Shown here: one piece after another, positions 16,015 through 24,907 of the stretch | Numbering within the stretch: position 1 is the stretch's first letter | Layout: each line of letters opens with the position of its first letter | From: CAWAND01 sp963807065 | GTDB taxonomy: Bacteria > Chloroflexota > Anaerolineae > Anaerolineales > E44-bin32 | Direction of reading: 5' to 3' | Length of the DNA stretch: 64,000 nt | NCBI GenBank assembly: GCA_963807065.1 | Contig: CAWDZQ010000004.1 | Coordinates: forward strand, 186,001 to 250,000 | The notes under the pieces: model-generated | Told to the model about the DNA's origin: nothing | What the model saw: only the letters and a program-made list of their open reading frames with translations | The model's database searches: none | Position numbers and translations under genes: made by a program

Positions 16015-17409
16015 CTAAGCCTCCGCCTCAGCCTGATGAGTCTTGTGCACCAACTCGCGCACCTCGAAAATGGAGATCGAAGGCATGGACCGCACGAACA
16101 GGAACATCATGGTGAAGAAGAAGCCCATAGATCCGAAGAGAATTGCCCAGTCCCAGATCGTCGGCGTGAAGAACCCCCAGGCCGAAGGGAGGAAATCTCG
16201 AGACAGGCTGACTACGATGATAATGAAGCGCTCCAGCCACATGCCGATATTGATGATGATCGACAAGATGAACAGCACCACCAGGTTTTTGCGAACCTGC
16301 GGGAACCACAAGGCTTGTACGATGACCACGTTGATCAGGATGAGCAGCCAATACCACAGCGCGTAGGGCCCAAAGGCGCGGTTTTGAATCAGGTAGGACT
16401 CAAACGTGCTCCCGCTGTACCAGCCCATGAATAGCTCCATGGCGTAGCCATAGGCCACAATCAAGCCAGTCGCCAGCATTACTTTCGCCATGTAATCCAT
16501 GTGTTTCATGGTGATCAGGCCCTCCAGATGGAAGACCTTGCGCAGCGGGATGGCCAAGGTGAAAACCATGGCGAAGCCGGAATAGATGGCTCCGGCCACA
16601 AAGAATGGCGGTGTAATCGTCGAGTGCCAGCCGGGCACAAGGGCGTAGGCAAAGTCGAGGCCAACGATACTGTGTACGGAGACCACCAGCGGGGTGGCCA
16701 GCGCCGCCAGCAGGAAGTAAGCCACCTTGTAGCGCTCCCAATGCCGGGCCGAGCCTCGCCAGCCCATGGCCAGCATGCCGTAGATTGTCTTCAAGATCTT
16801 GGGCTTGGCTCTGTCACGCATAGTCGCCAGATCGGGCAGCAAGCCGATGAACCAGAAGACAATCGACACTGTGCCGTAGGTGGAGATTGCGAACAGGTCC
16901 CACACCAGCGGACTGCGCCATTGGGGCCAAAGGCCCATGGTGTTAGGGTAGGGCATGATGAAAAAGGCAAACCATGGCCGGCCCAGGTGCAGAATGGGAA
17001 ACATTCCGGCTGCGGCCACAGCGAAGATCGTCATGGCTTCGGCGAAACGGTTGATCGATGTCCGCCATTCCTGCCGGAACAGCAGAAGGATGGCCGAGAT
17101 CAGCGTCCCGGCATGGCCGATACCGATCCACCACACAAAGTTGGTGATGGCGAACCCCCAGGCCACGGGGACCATGATCCCCCAAATTCCGACACCCTGA
17201 TAGAACAAGTAAGTGACAGCCAGCAGAAAGATCATAAAGAACATGCCGACCACGGCGAAGCCGATCATCCACGCCAGCGGGGTGTCGCGGGTCAGAACCA
17301 CCTCGGTGATCTTTTCCGTCACCGAGAGATAGGTCTGCCCAGGATGGAGCAGCCCCTTAACCACGGGGTTGTCGTTCACAGCTTTCTTGGCTCGCCCTTC
17401 GACGGTCAT
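16015..17409 (-). CDS. actC: Alternative complex III subunit ActC (NrfD/PsrC-like)
   Basis: A 464-residue membrane protein with about ten spans, related to the polysulphide reductase membrane subunit NrfD/PsrC. It forms the quinol-binding membrane part below the iron-sulphur arm of ActB. Visible landmarks are 'FVWWIGIGHAGTLISAILLL', 'HLGRPWFAFFIMPYPN' and 'MWLERFIIIVVSLSRDF', all usual for this family. ATG 17409 lies 27 bases after the actB stop. Same operon as actA-F and cox. Confidence 0.95.
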   Translation of the reverse strand: MTVEGRAKKAVNDNPVVKGLLHPGQTYLSVTEKITEVVLTRDTPLAWMIGFAVVGMFFMIFLLAVTYLFYQGVGIWGIMVPVAWGFAITNFVWWIGIGHAGTLISAILLLFRQEWRTSINRFAEAMTIFAVAAAGMFPILHLGRPWFAFFIMPYPNTMGLWPQWRSPLVWDLFAISTYGTVSIVFWFIGLLPDLATMRDRAKPKILKTIYGMLAMGWRGSARHWERYKVAYFLLAALATPLVVSVHSIVGLDFAYALVPGWHSTITPPFFVAGAIYSGFAMVFTLAIPLRKVFHLEGLITMKHMDYMAKVMLATGLIVAYGYAMELFMGWYSGSTFESYLIQNRAFGPYALWYWLLILINVVIVQALWFPQVRKNLVVLFILSIIINIGMWLERFIIIVVSLSRDFLPSAWGFFTPTIWDWAILFGSMGFFFTMMFLFVRSMPSISIFEVRELVHKTHQAEAEA

Positions 17410-17436
17410 AAAGTCTTCTCTCTCTTCAAGCCTGGG

Positions 17437-20421
17437 CTAGGCTGTGCCGTCCAAATCGGCCATCTCGGGGTTGGCATTCCGGAATTTGTAAAGATACGTC
17501 GTCCGCGGCCTCGTGTTCAACTCGGCAAGCAGCGTGTAGTTGTGCTTTTGGTGTTTGAGATCCGCCACGTGAGACTTGGTGTCATTGATGTTGCCGAAGG
17601 TAATCGCCTTGGTTGGGCAGGCCTGCTGGCATGCCGTCTGAATCTCGCCATCGATCACCTCCCGGCCCTCCTCCTCGGCCGAGATCCGGGCGTGGGTGAT
17701 CCGCTGAACACAGTAGGTGCATTTCTCCATGACACCACGCGAGCGCACGGTCACATCGGGGTTGCGAACCATCTTCAGGCTTTCGGTTGTCTGGTCCGCG
17801 AACTGCAGGAAGTTGAAACGCCGCACCTTGTAGGGACAGTTGTTCGAACAATAGCGGGTGCCGATGCAGCGGTTGTAGACCATATCGTTCAGGCCCTCGT
17901 CGCTGTGCACTGTGGCGCCGACGGGACAAACGACTTCGCAGGGTGCGTTTTCGCACTGCATACAAGGTACGGCCTGATGATAGATCTCCGGGTTCTCGGG
18001 GCTTCCGGCAAAGTAGTCATCCACCCTCAGCCACTGCATCTCCCGGCCGATGTTGACCTGTTCCTTTCCAACGACCGGAATGTTGTTTTCGGCGACACAG
18101 GCGGCGATGCAGGCATTGCAGCCAGTGCATGCGCTCAGGTCGATCGACATGCCCCAGGCATAGCCATCTTCGTAGCTGAATTGGTTGTACAGAGATGGCT
18201 TGCTTGATTGTGGTTCTTCAGGTTGGATTTTTCCGGAGGTGAAGGCCGTCAAGTCTTCGACACGTACGAGATCGCGGCCCTCCATCGTGTGATGGTTTTG
18301 GGTCGTGGCCAGCGTATAGCTGTCACCCGTGGCTCGGATTTTCAACCCGCTATCGAACCAGGGATGTTGGAGACCGCGAAGCTGATAAGCGTCATAGCCA
18401 ATGCCCTGGCCCACTCGGCCCGAGAGCTGGCGGCCATAACCAAGGAATACCGTCACTGTGGCTGGCGCCTGTCCTGGCATGACCCAGACCGGCGCCTGTA
18501 TCTTGCGGTCCTGATACTCGAGTTCGATCAGCTGACCGTTGTCGAGCCCCATCTGACCGGCCGTGGCGGGCGAAACCCAGGCCACGTTGTCCCAGGTGAC
18601 TTTTGTCAGGGGCTTGGGCAACTCCTGCAGCCACCCATTGTTGGACAAACTGCCGTCCCAAATCGTGGGGTCGGGCCTGAAGACGATCTCAAGATCCTGC
18701 CCGGAAGCTGATGTGGCGGCCTTAGGTGCTCCGCCCAACTCATCCTGAGGCGTGACATCCACCTGAGGCAGCGCCGAGTTTGCCACCATTCCGTCATGGA
18801 GCGTAAGTCGCCAGAAGGTTTCGAAGTCGGAGCCCGACGGCGCATTGGCCTGCCAATAGCCCTTGACAACATCGTGACTGGTGGCATCAGCCTTTCCGAG
18901 CAACAGGGCCAGCAATTCATGTTCCGATTTGCCCGAGTACAAGGGCTCGATCAAGGGCTGCACAATGGTGATTGTGCCGTCGAAGGCCCGCGCATCGCTC
19001 CACGTTTCGAGTGGGTGGGTCGCCGGCACGTGCCAATCCGCCAGGACCGCCGTCTCGTCAACATAGAGACCCTGGTAGACCTTGAACGGTACCGTGGGAA
19101 GGACCTCGGAGAAGCCCAGATCACCCGGCGCGGAGTAGGCAACATTAATCCCCAATATGACGAGCACCTCGACTTCGCCATTCTTGATGGCCGCAACCAA
19201 ATCTTGCAGCGATTTCGATTGAGGTGCTGGCGCCGCTTCCACCGGTTCCGTGTAAGTCACACAGTTCCCGACGGCGTTCAGGGCGTAGTTGATGGCGTGA
19301 ACCAACGCGTGGACTTCGGCAGGCTGGCCCCGGCCGGCCATGACCACAGCATGGCCCGATGCGGCTTTGAGATCGGCCGCCACGGCCTTCGCCCACTGCG
19401 CCGCGTCCTTGCTGAGATCGCCCGGGACATCAATCCCCAACCCGAGTTCAGCTGCCACGGCCCGCGCCATGCCGTCGATGTTCCCGGCTCCGAGTGGCAG
19501 ACGGTGGTCCGCCATGGTTCCGGTCAACGTCGGGGACGGTTCCGCCACGTACAGCCGGTTCATGTCCGTCTGGCCCTCGCGGACCTTGCGCCGCGCGGCA
19601 AAATCATGCGCGTACCGGACGCGGTCGGGCCCTTCTGAAAGGAAATCGGCGTCCAACGCAAGGATGACGTCGGCTTGGGTGAAATCGACCTGTGTCGCCA
19701 CCGCGCGCCCAAATGCCATTTGGGCCCCACCCAGAATGGCGTCTCGGGTGACCGGCTGGTACTGGTGCCAGGTGGCGCGAGGATAGGCGCTTAGCAGTTG
19801 GCCAATTTGGTCAGCCAGCGTGGGCGAAGTGACCATTCCGGTCAGGATCCGAAGCCCCGCGCCCTGCTTGCTCTCTTGTCCGTTCAGAGCGTGGGCCATC
19901 TCCGAGGCGAACGCCTGCCAGGTCTTGATCTGGTTCCCGCTGGTGATAACCTGGGCGCGATCGGGGTCATACAGATCAAGCACGCTCGCCTGGGCGAAGC
20001 TATCCGTCGCTCCCAAGCTTGCGGGGTGATCAGGGTTGCCCTCGATCTTCGTCGGCCTGCCCTCGTGGCTTTCGACCAACACCCCGTTGGCAAAGCCGTC
20101 GTGAAGCGTCGCCGAGGCGTAGAACTGAGGCTTGCCGGGAGTCATCCCCTGCGGCTGGTCGACGTAGGGGACGATCTTTTCCTCCGGATAGCGAACGCAG
20201 GCCGTCAACCCAGCCAGGCCAAGCGAGGCGGCCATAAGCTTGAGGAAGCCGCGCCGCGTGACCGTGTCAACCCATTGATCCGCACCAGCCGGAAACTCGT
20301 ACTTAAGCCAATCCTGGAAATTGGCTGTTTTGGCCAGCTCTTCCAGGCTGCGCCATTGGCCCGGATCGTCCGCTTTCAAAAAGCGTTGGCGAATGGCGTC
20401 CGGGTTGAAGGATTTCTCCAC
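17437..20421 (-). CDS. actB: Alternative complex III subunit ActB (molybdopterin-oxidoreductase-like plus Fe-S domain)
   Basis: About 994 residues. The N-terminal region carries a twin-arginine motif ('TRRGFLKLMAASLGLAG'), so the folded protein is exported by Tat. A large domain related to molybdopterin oxidoreductases follows, but in this family it does not bind molybdenum. The C-terminal ~250 residues form a ferredoxin domain with cysteine groups in 'CTGCNACIAAC', 'CMQCENAPCEVVCP', 'CIGTRYCSNNCP', 'CTYC' and 'CQQACP', enough for several clusters. It carries electrons from quinol towards the haem subunits. GTG 20421 is preferred because AAGGAGG lies just upstream; an ATG at 20442 overlaps the actA stop as ATGA and is the alternative. 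Confidence 0.95.
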   Translation of the reverse strand: MEKSFNPDAIRQRFLKADDPGQWRSLEELAKTANFQDWLKYEFPAGADQWVDTVTRRGFLKLMAASLGLAGLTACVRYPEEKIVPYVDQPQGMTPGKPQFYASATLHDGFANGVLVESHEGRPTKIEGNPDHPASLGATDSFAQASVLDLYDPDRAQVITSGNQIKTWQAFASEMAHALNGQESKQGAGLRILTGMVTSPTLADQIGQLLSAYPRATWHQYQPVTRDAILGGAQMAFGRAVATQVDFTQADVILALDADFLSEGPDRVRYAHDFAARRKVREGQTDMNRLYVAEPSPTLTGTMADHRLPLGAGNIDGMARAVAAELGLGIDVPGDLSKDAAQWAKAVAADLKAASGHAVVMAGRGQPAEVHALVHAINYALNAVGNCVTYTEPVEAAPAPQSKSLQDLVAAIKNGEVEVLVILGINVAYSAPGDLGFSEVLPTVPFKVYQGLYVDETAVLADWHVPATHPLETWSDARAFDGTITIVQPLIEPLYSGKSEHELLALLLGKADATSHDVVKGYWQANAPSGSDFETFWRLTLHDGMVANSALPQVDVTPQDELGGAPKAATSASGQDLEIVFRPDPTIWDGSLSNNGWLQELPKPLTKVTWDNVAWVSPATAGQMGLDNGQLIELEYQDRKIQAPVWVMPGQAPATVTVFLGYGRQLSGRVGQGIGYDAYQLRGLQHPWFDSGLKIRATGDSYTLATTQNHHTMEGRDLVRVEDLTAFTSGKIQPEEPQSSKPSLYNQFSYEDGYAWGMSIDLSACTGCNACIAACVAENNIPVVGKEQVNIGREMQWLRVDDYFAGSPENPEIYHQAVPCMQCENAPCEVVCPVGATVHSDEGLNDMVYNRCIGTRYCSNNCPYKVRRFNFLQFADQTTESLKMVRNPDVTVRSRGVMEKCTYCVQRITHARISAEEEGREVIDGEIQTACQQACPTKAITFGNINDTKSHVADLKHQKHNYTLLAELNTRPRTTYLYKFRNANPEMADLDGTA

Positions 20422-20438
20422 TTGCCCTCCTTGGCGCG

Positions 20439-21095
20439 TCATCGATGGCATGTCGAGCAACTCGTGAGCAGACTCAGATTGATGTCGTTCTGCTTGACCA
20501 GCTGCTCACCCAAGACAGCTTGATTCGCCGGAGGTTGGTAGTCGGCGTTGAAAACCTGGTCGGCTGGCCGCAGGTACTTTTCGGGGTGGCGGTGACAGTT
20601 GAGACACCAGCTCATCTTAAGGGACTCACCCTTCCAGGTGATAGGCATTTTGCCGATGGGACCATGGCAGGTCGTGCACCCCACACCCTTGGCAATGTGG
20701 ATGCTGTGGTCGAAATAGACATAGTCCGGCAGGTCATTGATCCGAGTCCATTGGATGGGTGTGTTGTTCGCAAAGCTATCCCTGATCGGAGCCAGGATGG
20801 CAGCGTTGGTCCACACTTGCGAGTGGCAGGTCATGCAGGTTTTGGTCGGGGGCACGCCGGCGAAGGATGCGTCTTCCACCGAAGTATGGCAATAGCGACA
20901 ATCGAGCCCGAGACCTTCGACATGATGCTGATGGCTGAAGGGCACGGGCTGCGGAATGACCACATTCTGCTGGGTCAGGTACGGTGACCAAACGATAAGC
21001 CACCAAGCCCCGGCGATTGCGGCCATGAGCAAGCCGCCGCCGACAATGCTCAGTAGAGCAATCGAATTCGCGGAACGGTGGAAGATTTGCCCCAT
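20439..21095 (-). CDS. actA: Alternative complex III subunit ActA, pentahaem cytochrome c
   Basis: A 218-residue membrane-anchored cytochrome. One N-terminal span ('IALLSIVGGGLLMAAIAGAWW') is followed by five CxxCH haem sites (CRYCH, CMTCH, CTTCH, CLNCH, CSTCH), the normal number for ActA, with extra histidines ('FSHQHHVEG', 'FDHSIHIAKG') as distal ligands. It is first in the operon and conducts electrons from ActB. Start ATG 21095 is preferred over 21131 because GAGAGG precedes it. Confidence 0.95.
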   Translation of the reverse strand: MGQIFHRSANSIALLSIVGGGLLMAAIAGAWWLIVWSPYLTQQNVVIPQPVPFSHQHHVEGLGLDCRYCHTSVEDASFAGVPPTKTCMTCHSQVWTNAAILAPIRDSFANNTPIQWTRINDLPDYVYFDHSIHIAKGVGCTTCHGPIGKMPITWKGESLKMSWCLNCHRHPEKYLRPADQVFNADYQPPANQAVLGEQLVKQNDINLSLLTSCSTCHR

Positions 21096-21487
21096 TAGGC
21101 AACCTCTCAACGGTAACGCAAACGAATGCAAAGGCCGGCATCGGCCTTCACGCCACCTCGGATTGGCTTTTAGAAGTTCTGCAAACTGCCTGCGTGGTAC
21201 TGGGTCGTTGTGAGCAGGATTTCCGGTCCTTCGACCCTGCAGGAATTACTCCGCCCTCCCGGGGCGAGGTCTCCGGCCTAGCCGGACCCGTGACATTATA
21301 GCATCACGACCCGTGGCCAATGCAAGCCCGGGGTCCCAATATTACGGGTGAAGCGGCCCGGGCTCATCAGACCTTGGCAATAATACTCTATTTCACAATC
21401 ATCGCACATTAAGAGTACATGACTGTAACACCGCAGGTCAAGGAAAGCCTCTGACCGCCGGTGGGAAACGAAGTCGGGAAGGAGTCC
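21096..21487 (-). other. Gap holding the act-cox promoter and structured leader
   Basis: 392 bases without a gene, between actA and the gatA stop. On the minus strand a TGCTATAAT box at 21295-21303 would start a leader of about 200 bases. The first part folds well: GGTC/GACC with CGGC/GCCG, and a CGCCC/GGGCG hairpin, followed by a CCTGCAGG palindrome. Bases 21304-21487 show nothing clear. Confidence 0.5.
21295..21303 (-). promoter_or_regulatory. Extended -10 promoter of the act-cox operon
   Basis: TGCTATAAT on the minus strand, about 200 bases before actA. No good -35 box is seen, which fits an extended -10 promoter. Confidence 0.5.
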
Positions 21488-23086
21488 CTATCTGGTCGCA
21501 ACAATCCCGGGACGGCGGCCCCGCCAGGTCTCGCCCTCACTGGCAATTTCGAACTGGCGTCCAATGCGAAGCAGTCGGCCCTCGGAAAAATCTGGGCCCA
21601 ATAACTGCACACCGATCGGCATGCCACCCGAGTCAAACCCAGCCGGGATTGAAAGGCCCGGTATGCCGGCATGGTTGGCGGGAACAGTTAACAGGTCAGC
21701 GTACTGCATTAACACAGAATCCCCATACACCCGGCCCAACTCGAACGCCGTAGTGGGGGTGGTCGGAGTCAAGAGGGCATCCAGCCTGTGCTCGCCCTGC
21801 GCGGTGAAAGCGCCATCGAAGTCCTGGCGGATCAACGAGCGCACCCGCAATGCACGCCGGTAGTAGTCCCGTTCGTACTGTGCCCCGGAAACGTACATGC
21901 CCATCAGGATGCGTAGTTTGGGCTGAACCCCAAAACCGTGCCCGCGTGTTTCGCGGTACATCTCGGCCAAACCATCCACCGGACCCGGGAACCTGTAGCC
22001 GTATTTAACGCCATCGTATCGATGCAAGTTGGAGGCAGCTTCAACGCGTGAGATCACGAAATAGGCCGGGATACCCAGGTGGGTATGGGGCATCGGTACG
22101 CCCTCGACGATTTCGGCACCGGCACTGGCCAGGGTCTCAGCGGTTTGGTGCACGACCGCCTCGATCTCGGGATCGATCGATTGCTCCCTCAGTTCGCCGG
22201 TCTCGGGATCGGGGTAGGCCAGCCTAAAGTAGTTCGGTGAAAGCCCGATTCTCAGGCCTTCGACCCCCCGCTCCAGTTCGGCCAAGTAGTCAGGGACTTC
22301 AACCGCGGCCGCTGTGGCGTCCGCCGGATCGGCGCCAGCCATCGCTCCCAGCATGGCGGCCGCATCGGACACGTCTCGCGAGACAGTCCCCGGACAGTCC
22401 AACGAAGACGCAAAGGCGATCAACCCATAGCGTGAGACGCGTCCGTAGGTCGGCTTTAGGCCGACCACGCCGCAGAAAGCTGCCGGCTGGCGGATCGATC
22501 CGGCCGTATCTGTGGCCAAGGAGAGCGCGGCCTCACCCGCAGCCACAGCCGCCGTGCTGCCGCCCGAAGACCCGCCCGGAACCCGCGTCGGATCCCAGGG
22601 ATTCCCGGGTGGAGGCAGGAACGCCGAAGACTCATTCGAAGATCCAAAGGTGAACTCGTCCAAGTTAACCTTGCCCACCGTCACGGCACCGGCAGCTTCC
22701 AAACGAGCAACTGGAGTGGCGGTGTAAGGGGCTGTGAAGGTCTCAAGGATTCTGGATCCGGCAGTGGAACGGGTCCCTTCGACGCAGAAGATGTCCTTAA
22801 CCGCCACCGGCACACCGGCCAATGGGCCGGGATCCTGACCGGCTTGGACGGCCCGATCGACCGCCTCGGCCTGGCTGCGTGCGCGCCCTTCCGCCAAGCT
22901 GACATAGGCGTGGATGTAGGCCCGGTCATCCGGCTCGGGCTCGTAGGGCTGGCTTGTCGGCGCCCGCCCATCGATATCTTTGATCCGCCGCAGGGTTTGA
23001 GTGAGCACCTCCGAGGCGGATGTTTCTCCAGCCCGAACACGTCGGGCGATTTCCAATGCGCCCAGGTCCACGAGGGCTTCCGTCAC
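21488..23086 (-). CDS. gatA: Glu-tRNA(Gln) amidotransferase subunit A
   Basis: A 532-residue amidase-signature enzyme that releases ammonia from glutamine for the GatB kinase/transamidase site. The Ser-cisSer-Lys triad is given by Lys in 'PVAVKDIFC' and the serines in 'GGSSGGSTAAVAAG'. 'DTAGSIRQPAAFCGVVGLKP' is the family core. The GTG start at 23084-23086 overlaps the gatC stop as GTGA, so the pair is translationally coupled. It is some 40 residues longer than many GatA proteins, partly an insert around 'PYEPEPDDRAYIHAYV' and partly in mid-protein. Confidence 0.95.
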   Translation of the reverse strand: MTEALVDLGALEIARRVRAGETSASEVLTQTLRRIKDIDGRAPTSQPYEPEPDDRAYIHAYVSLAEGRARSQAEAVDRAVQAGQDPGPLAGVPVAVKDIFCVEGTRSTAGSRILETFTAPYTATPVARLEAAGAVTVGKVNLDEFTFGSSNESSAFLPPPGNPWDPTRVPGGSSGGSTAAVAAGEAALSLATDTAGSIRQPAAFCGVVGLKPTYGRVSRYGLIAFASSLDCPGTVSRDVSDAAAMLGAMAGADPADATAAAVEVPDYLAELERGVEGLRIGLSPNYFRLAYPDPETGELREQSIDPEIEAVVHQTAETLASAGAEIVEGVPMPHTHLGIPAYFVISRVEAASNLHRYDGVKYGYRFPGPVDGLAEMYRETRGHGFGVQPKLRILMGMYVSGAQYERDYYRRALRVRSLIRQDFDGAFTAQGEHRLDALLTPTTPTTAFELGRVYGDSVLMQYADLLTVPANHAGIPGLSIPAGFDSGGMPIGVQLLGPDFSEGRLLRIGRQFEIASEGETWRGRRPGIVATR

Positions 23087-23421
23087 TCTAGAGCCTCCTG
23101 GGGGATGTCGGGGACGACCAGGTAGCGATTTTCAACTTCTGGAGCCTGGGCCAGGATGGCATCCGCCTTGTCGGCCTCCTGGGCCCGGTCTTTCCGGATG
23201 CCCGGGCGCGTCGCGTCCGAATAGGGCACACCATGGGATGTGATTGGGAGAGTCTCATCCACGTCGATGGCATCCAGAGCACGGATCGCCCGCAATTGGC
23301 CATTCAGCTCACGCCGGAGATAATCTCTTTCCTCCGGCTCCAAAGCCAGCGCAGCCAGCTCGACCAAGCGATCAAACACTTCGGCCGAGATTTCGCCTTG
23401 GTCAGGTGGGGTTGGGGCCAC
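23083..23421 (-). CDS. gatC: Glu-tRNA(Gln) amidotransferase subunit C
   Basis: A 112-residue small subunit that wraps around and stabilises GatA. The 'LVELAALALEPEERDYLRREL' helices and 'ALDAIDVDETLPITSH' match the family. Start GTG 23421 is chosen because AGGAGG lies 5 bases upstream; the frame to 23493 runs through the promoter. First gene of the gatC-gatA operon. Its promoter at 23449-23477 is one of the best in the window. Confidence 0.93.
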   Translation of the reverse strand: MAPTPPDQGEISAEVFDRLVELAALALEPEERDYLRRELNGQLRAIRALDAIDVDETLPITSHGVPYSDATRPGIRKDRAQEADKADAILAQAPEVENRYLVVPDIPQEALE

Positions 23422-23448
23422 ATGTACCTCCTGCTTCCAACGGCGAAC

Positions 23449-23477
23449 ATTGTACCCTTGCGCCGCTGCCGGGTCAA
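23449..23477 (-). promoter_or_regulatory. Sigma-70-type promoter of gatC-gatA
   Basis: On the minus strand TTGACC (23472-23477), a 17-base spacer and TACAAT (23449-23454), ending 27 bases before the GTG start of gatC. Confidence 0.7.
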
Positions 23478-23499
23478 AGATCGGCGCCGTCAACCCGCA

Positions 23500-23508
23500 T
23501 GCTATAAT
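23500..23508 (+). promoter_or_regulatory. Extended -10 promoter of the acyl-CoA dehydrogenase gene
   Basis: TGCTATAAT on the plus strand, 36 bases before ATG 23545. No convincing -35. It is divergent from the gatC promoter. Confidence 0.55.
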
Positions 23509-23544
23509 CCCGTCGTAAGTTCCTCGCCAGGGAGGTGATCGCCA

Positions 23545-24732
23545 ATGGGCGTCCCCGCAGCCTTGTCCTCCAGCCCGTCATTGGAGCTGTCTGACGAACA
23601 TCAGATGATCCGCCAGGCAGCCCGAGATTTCGCCCAAAACGAGATCGCGCCCATCGCCGCCGAGTACGATGAGAGCGGCGATTTTCCGCTTGAAACAATC
23701 CGCAAGATGGGTCAAATGGGCTTTATGGGCGTCGAGGTCGCCGAAGTCTACGGCGGATCCGGAATGGACACGCTGGCCTACACGCTGGCACTGGAGGAAA
23801 TTTCCAAAGCCGACGCAGCGCATGGCACGATCATGTCGGTCAACAACTCGCTCTTTTGCAACGCCGTCGAACGATTCGGGTCGGAAGACCAGAAGCAACG
23901 CTACCTCAAGGCGGTGGCCTCAGGCGAGGCGATTGGCGCATACTCCCTGACGGAGCCGATGTCCGGCTCCGACGCTGCCACCATGGCCTCTCGGGCCGTG
24001 CGAGATAGCGAGGATTACATTATCAACGGGCGAAAATCCTGGGTGACCAACGCTCCGGCAGCCGACTTCATCCTTCTCTTTACCATGACTGCCCCCGAGG
24101 CGGGTCACAAAGGGATCACAGCCTTCATTATTGAGACGGATCGAGAGGGGTTCAGTCGGGGGAAGAAGGAGCCCAAGCTAGGTATCCGGGCCTCGGCCAC
24201 CAGTGAAATCCTCTTCGACAACTACCGCTGCCCGGCCGCCAACCGTCTGGGGGAAGAGGGGGCAGGTTTCAAGATCGCCATGACGGTGCTCGACGCCGGG
24301 CGAATCGGAATCGCCGCCCAAGCGTTGGGCATCGCCGAAGCAGCCTATGATGCGAGCCTTGGCTATGCCCGTGAAAGACAGGCCTTCGGGAAAGCCATCG
24401 GAAGTTTCCAGGGCGTGGGCTTTAAACTGGCCGACATGAAGACCCGAATCGAAGCCAGTCGCCTGCTGATGTACCGTGCCGCCATGGCCAAAGAAAAGTG
24501 CAAGCAGACGGGCGGCAGATTCACCCTGGAAGCTTCCATGGCCAAGCTGTTCGCCTCTGAAACCGCCATGTTCTGCGCCCATGAGGCAGTGCAGATCCAC
24601 GCAGGCATGGGGTACTCCAAGGAACTTCCTGTGGAGCGCTACTTCCGGGATGCCAAGATCACGGAGATCTACGAGGGCACCAGCGAGATTCAACGGCTCG
24701 TGATCTCGCGCCTGGAGCTCGCAGGAGAATAG
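23545..24732 (+). CDS. Acyl-CoA dehydrogenase (short-chain/butyryl type)
   Basis: A 395-residue FAD enzyme that oxidises acyl-CoA to 2-enoyl-CoA, the first step of beta-oxidation. The flavin/substrate motif 'AYSLTEPMSGSDAATM' and the catalytic base Glu377 in 'ITEIYEGTSEIQ' are present; this glutamate position is that of short/medium-chain enzymes. A GGGAGG ribosome site precedes ATG 23545. No electron-transfer flavoprotein genes lie nearby. A hairpin terminator follows at 24766. Chain-length preference is not certain. Confidence 0.93.
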   Translation: MGVPAALSSSPSLELSDEHQMIRQAARDFAQNEIAPIAAEYDESGDFPLETIRKMGQMGFMGVEVAEVYGGSGMDTLAYTLALEEISKADAAHGTIMSVNNSLFCNAVERFGSEDQKQRYLKAVASGEAIGAYSLTEPMSGSDAATMASRAVRDSEDYIINGRKSWVTNAPAADFILLFTMTAPEAGHKGITAFIIETDREGFSRGKKEPKLGIRASATSEILFDNYRCPAANRLGEEGAGFKIAMTVLDAGRIGIAAQALGIAEAAYDASLGYARERQAFGKAIGSFQGVGFKLADMKTRIEASRLLMYRAAMAKEKCKQTGGRFTLEASMAKLFASETAMFCAHEAVQIHAGMGYSKELPVERYFRDAKITEIYEGTSEIQRLVISRLELAGE

Positions 24733-24765
24733 TCCCGCACCCCGTCTCTAACCCCAAGCCACCGC

Positions 24766-24805
24766 CAGGCGGCTGAGCCCTGCTCGGCCAGCCGCCTGCC
24801 ATTTT
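24766..24805 (+). terminator. Hairpin terminator after acyl-CoA dehydrogenase
   Basis: Perfect 10-bp stem (24766-24775 with 24789-24798), then CCATTTT. The T-run is short. Confidence 0.5.
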
Positions 24806-24894
24806 CACCATCGTAGGATACCGACCCGAAGACACCTTAGCAATCCGCGCCGCCCCTCCGCCCAGTGCGGCCTTGGCGTGGGGCAAGGATGGGC

Positions 24895-24900
24895 GATAAT
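24895..24900 (+). promoter_or_regulatory. Putative -10 box of the glycosyltransferase gene, leaderless
   Basis: GATAAT, 7 bases before ATG 24908, with no Shine-Dalgarno between them. Confidence 0.35.
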
Positions 24901-24907
24901 GGGCGGT

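Noticed and set aside
21096..21303. Cobalamin riboswitch before the act-cox operon
   Set aside because: No B12-box-like core (GCCACTG) is present, and the operon has no link to B12.
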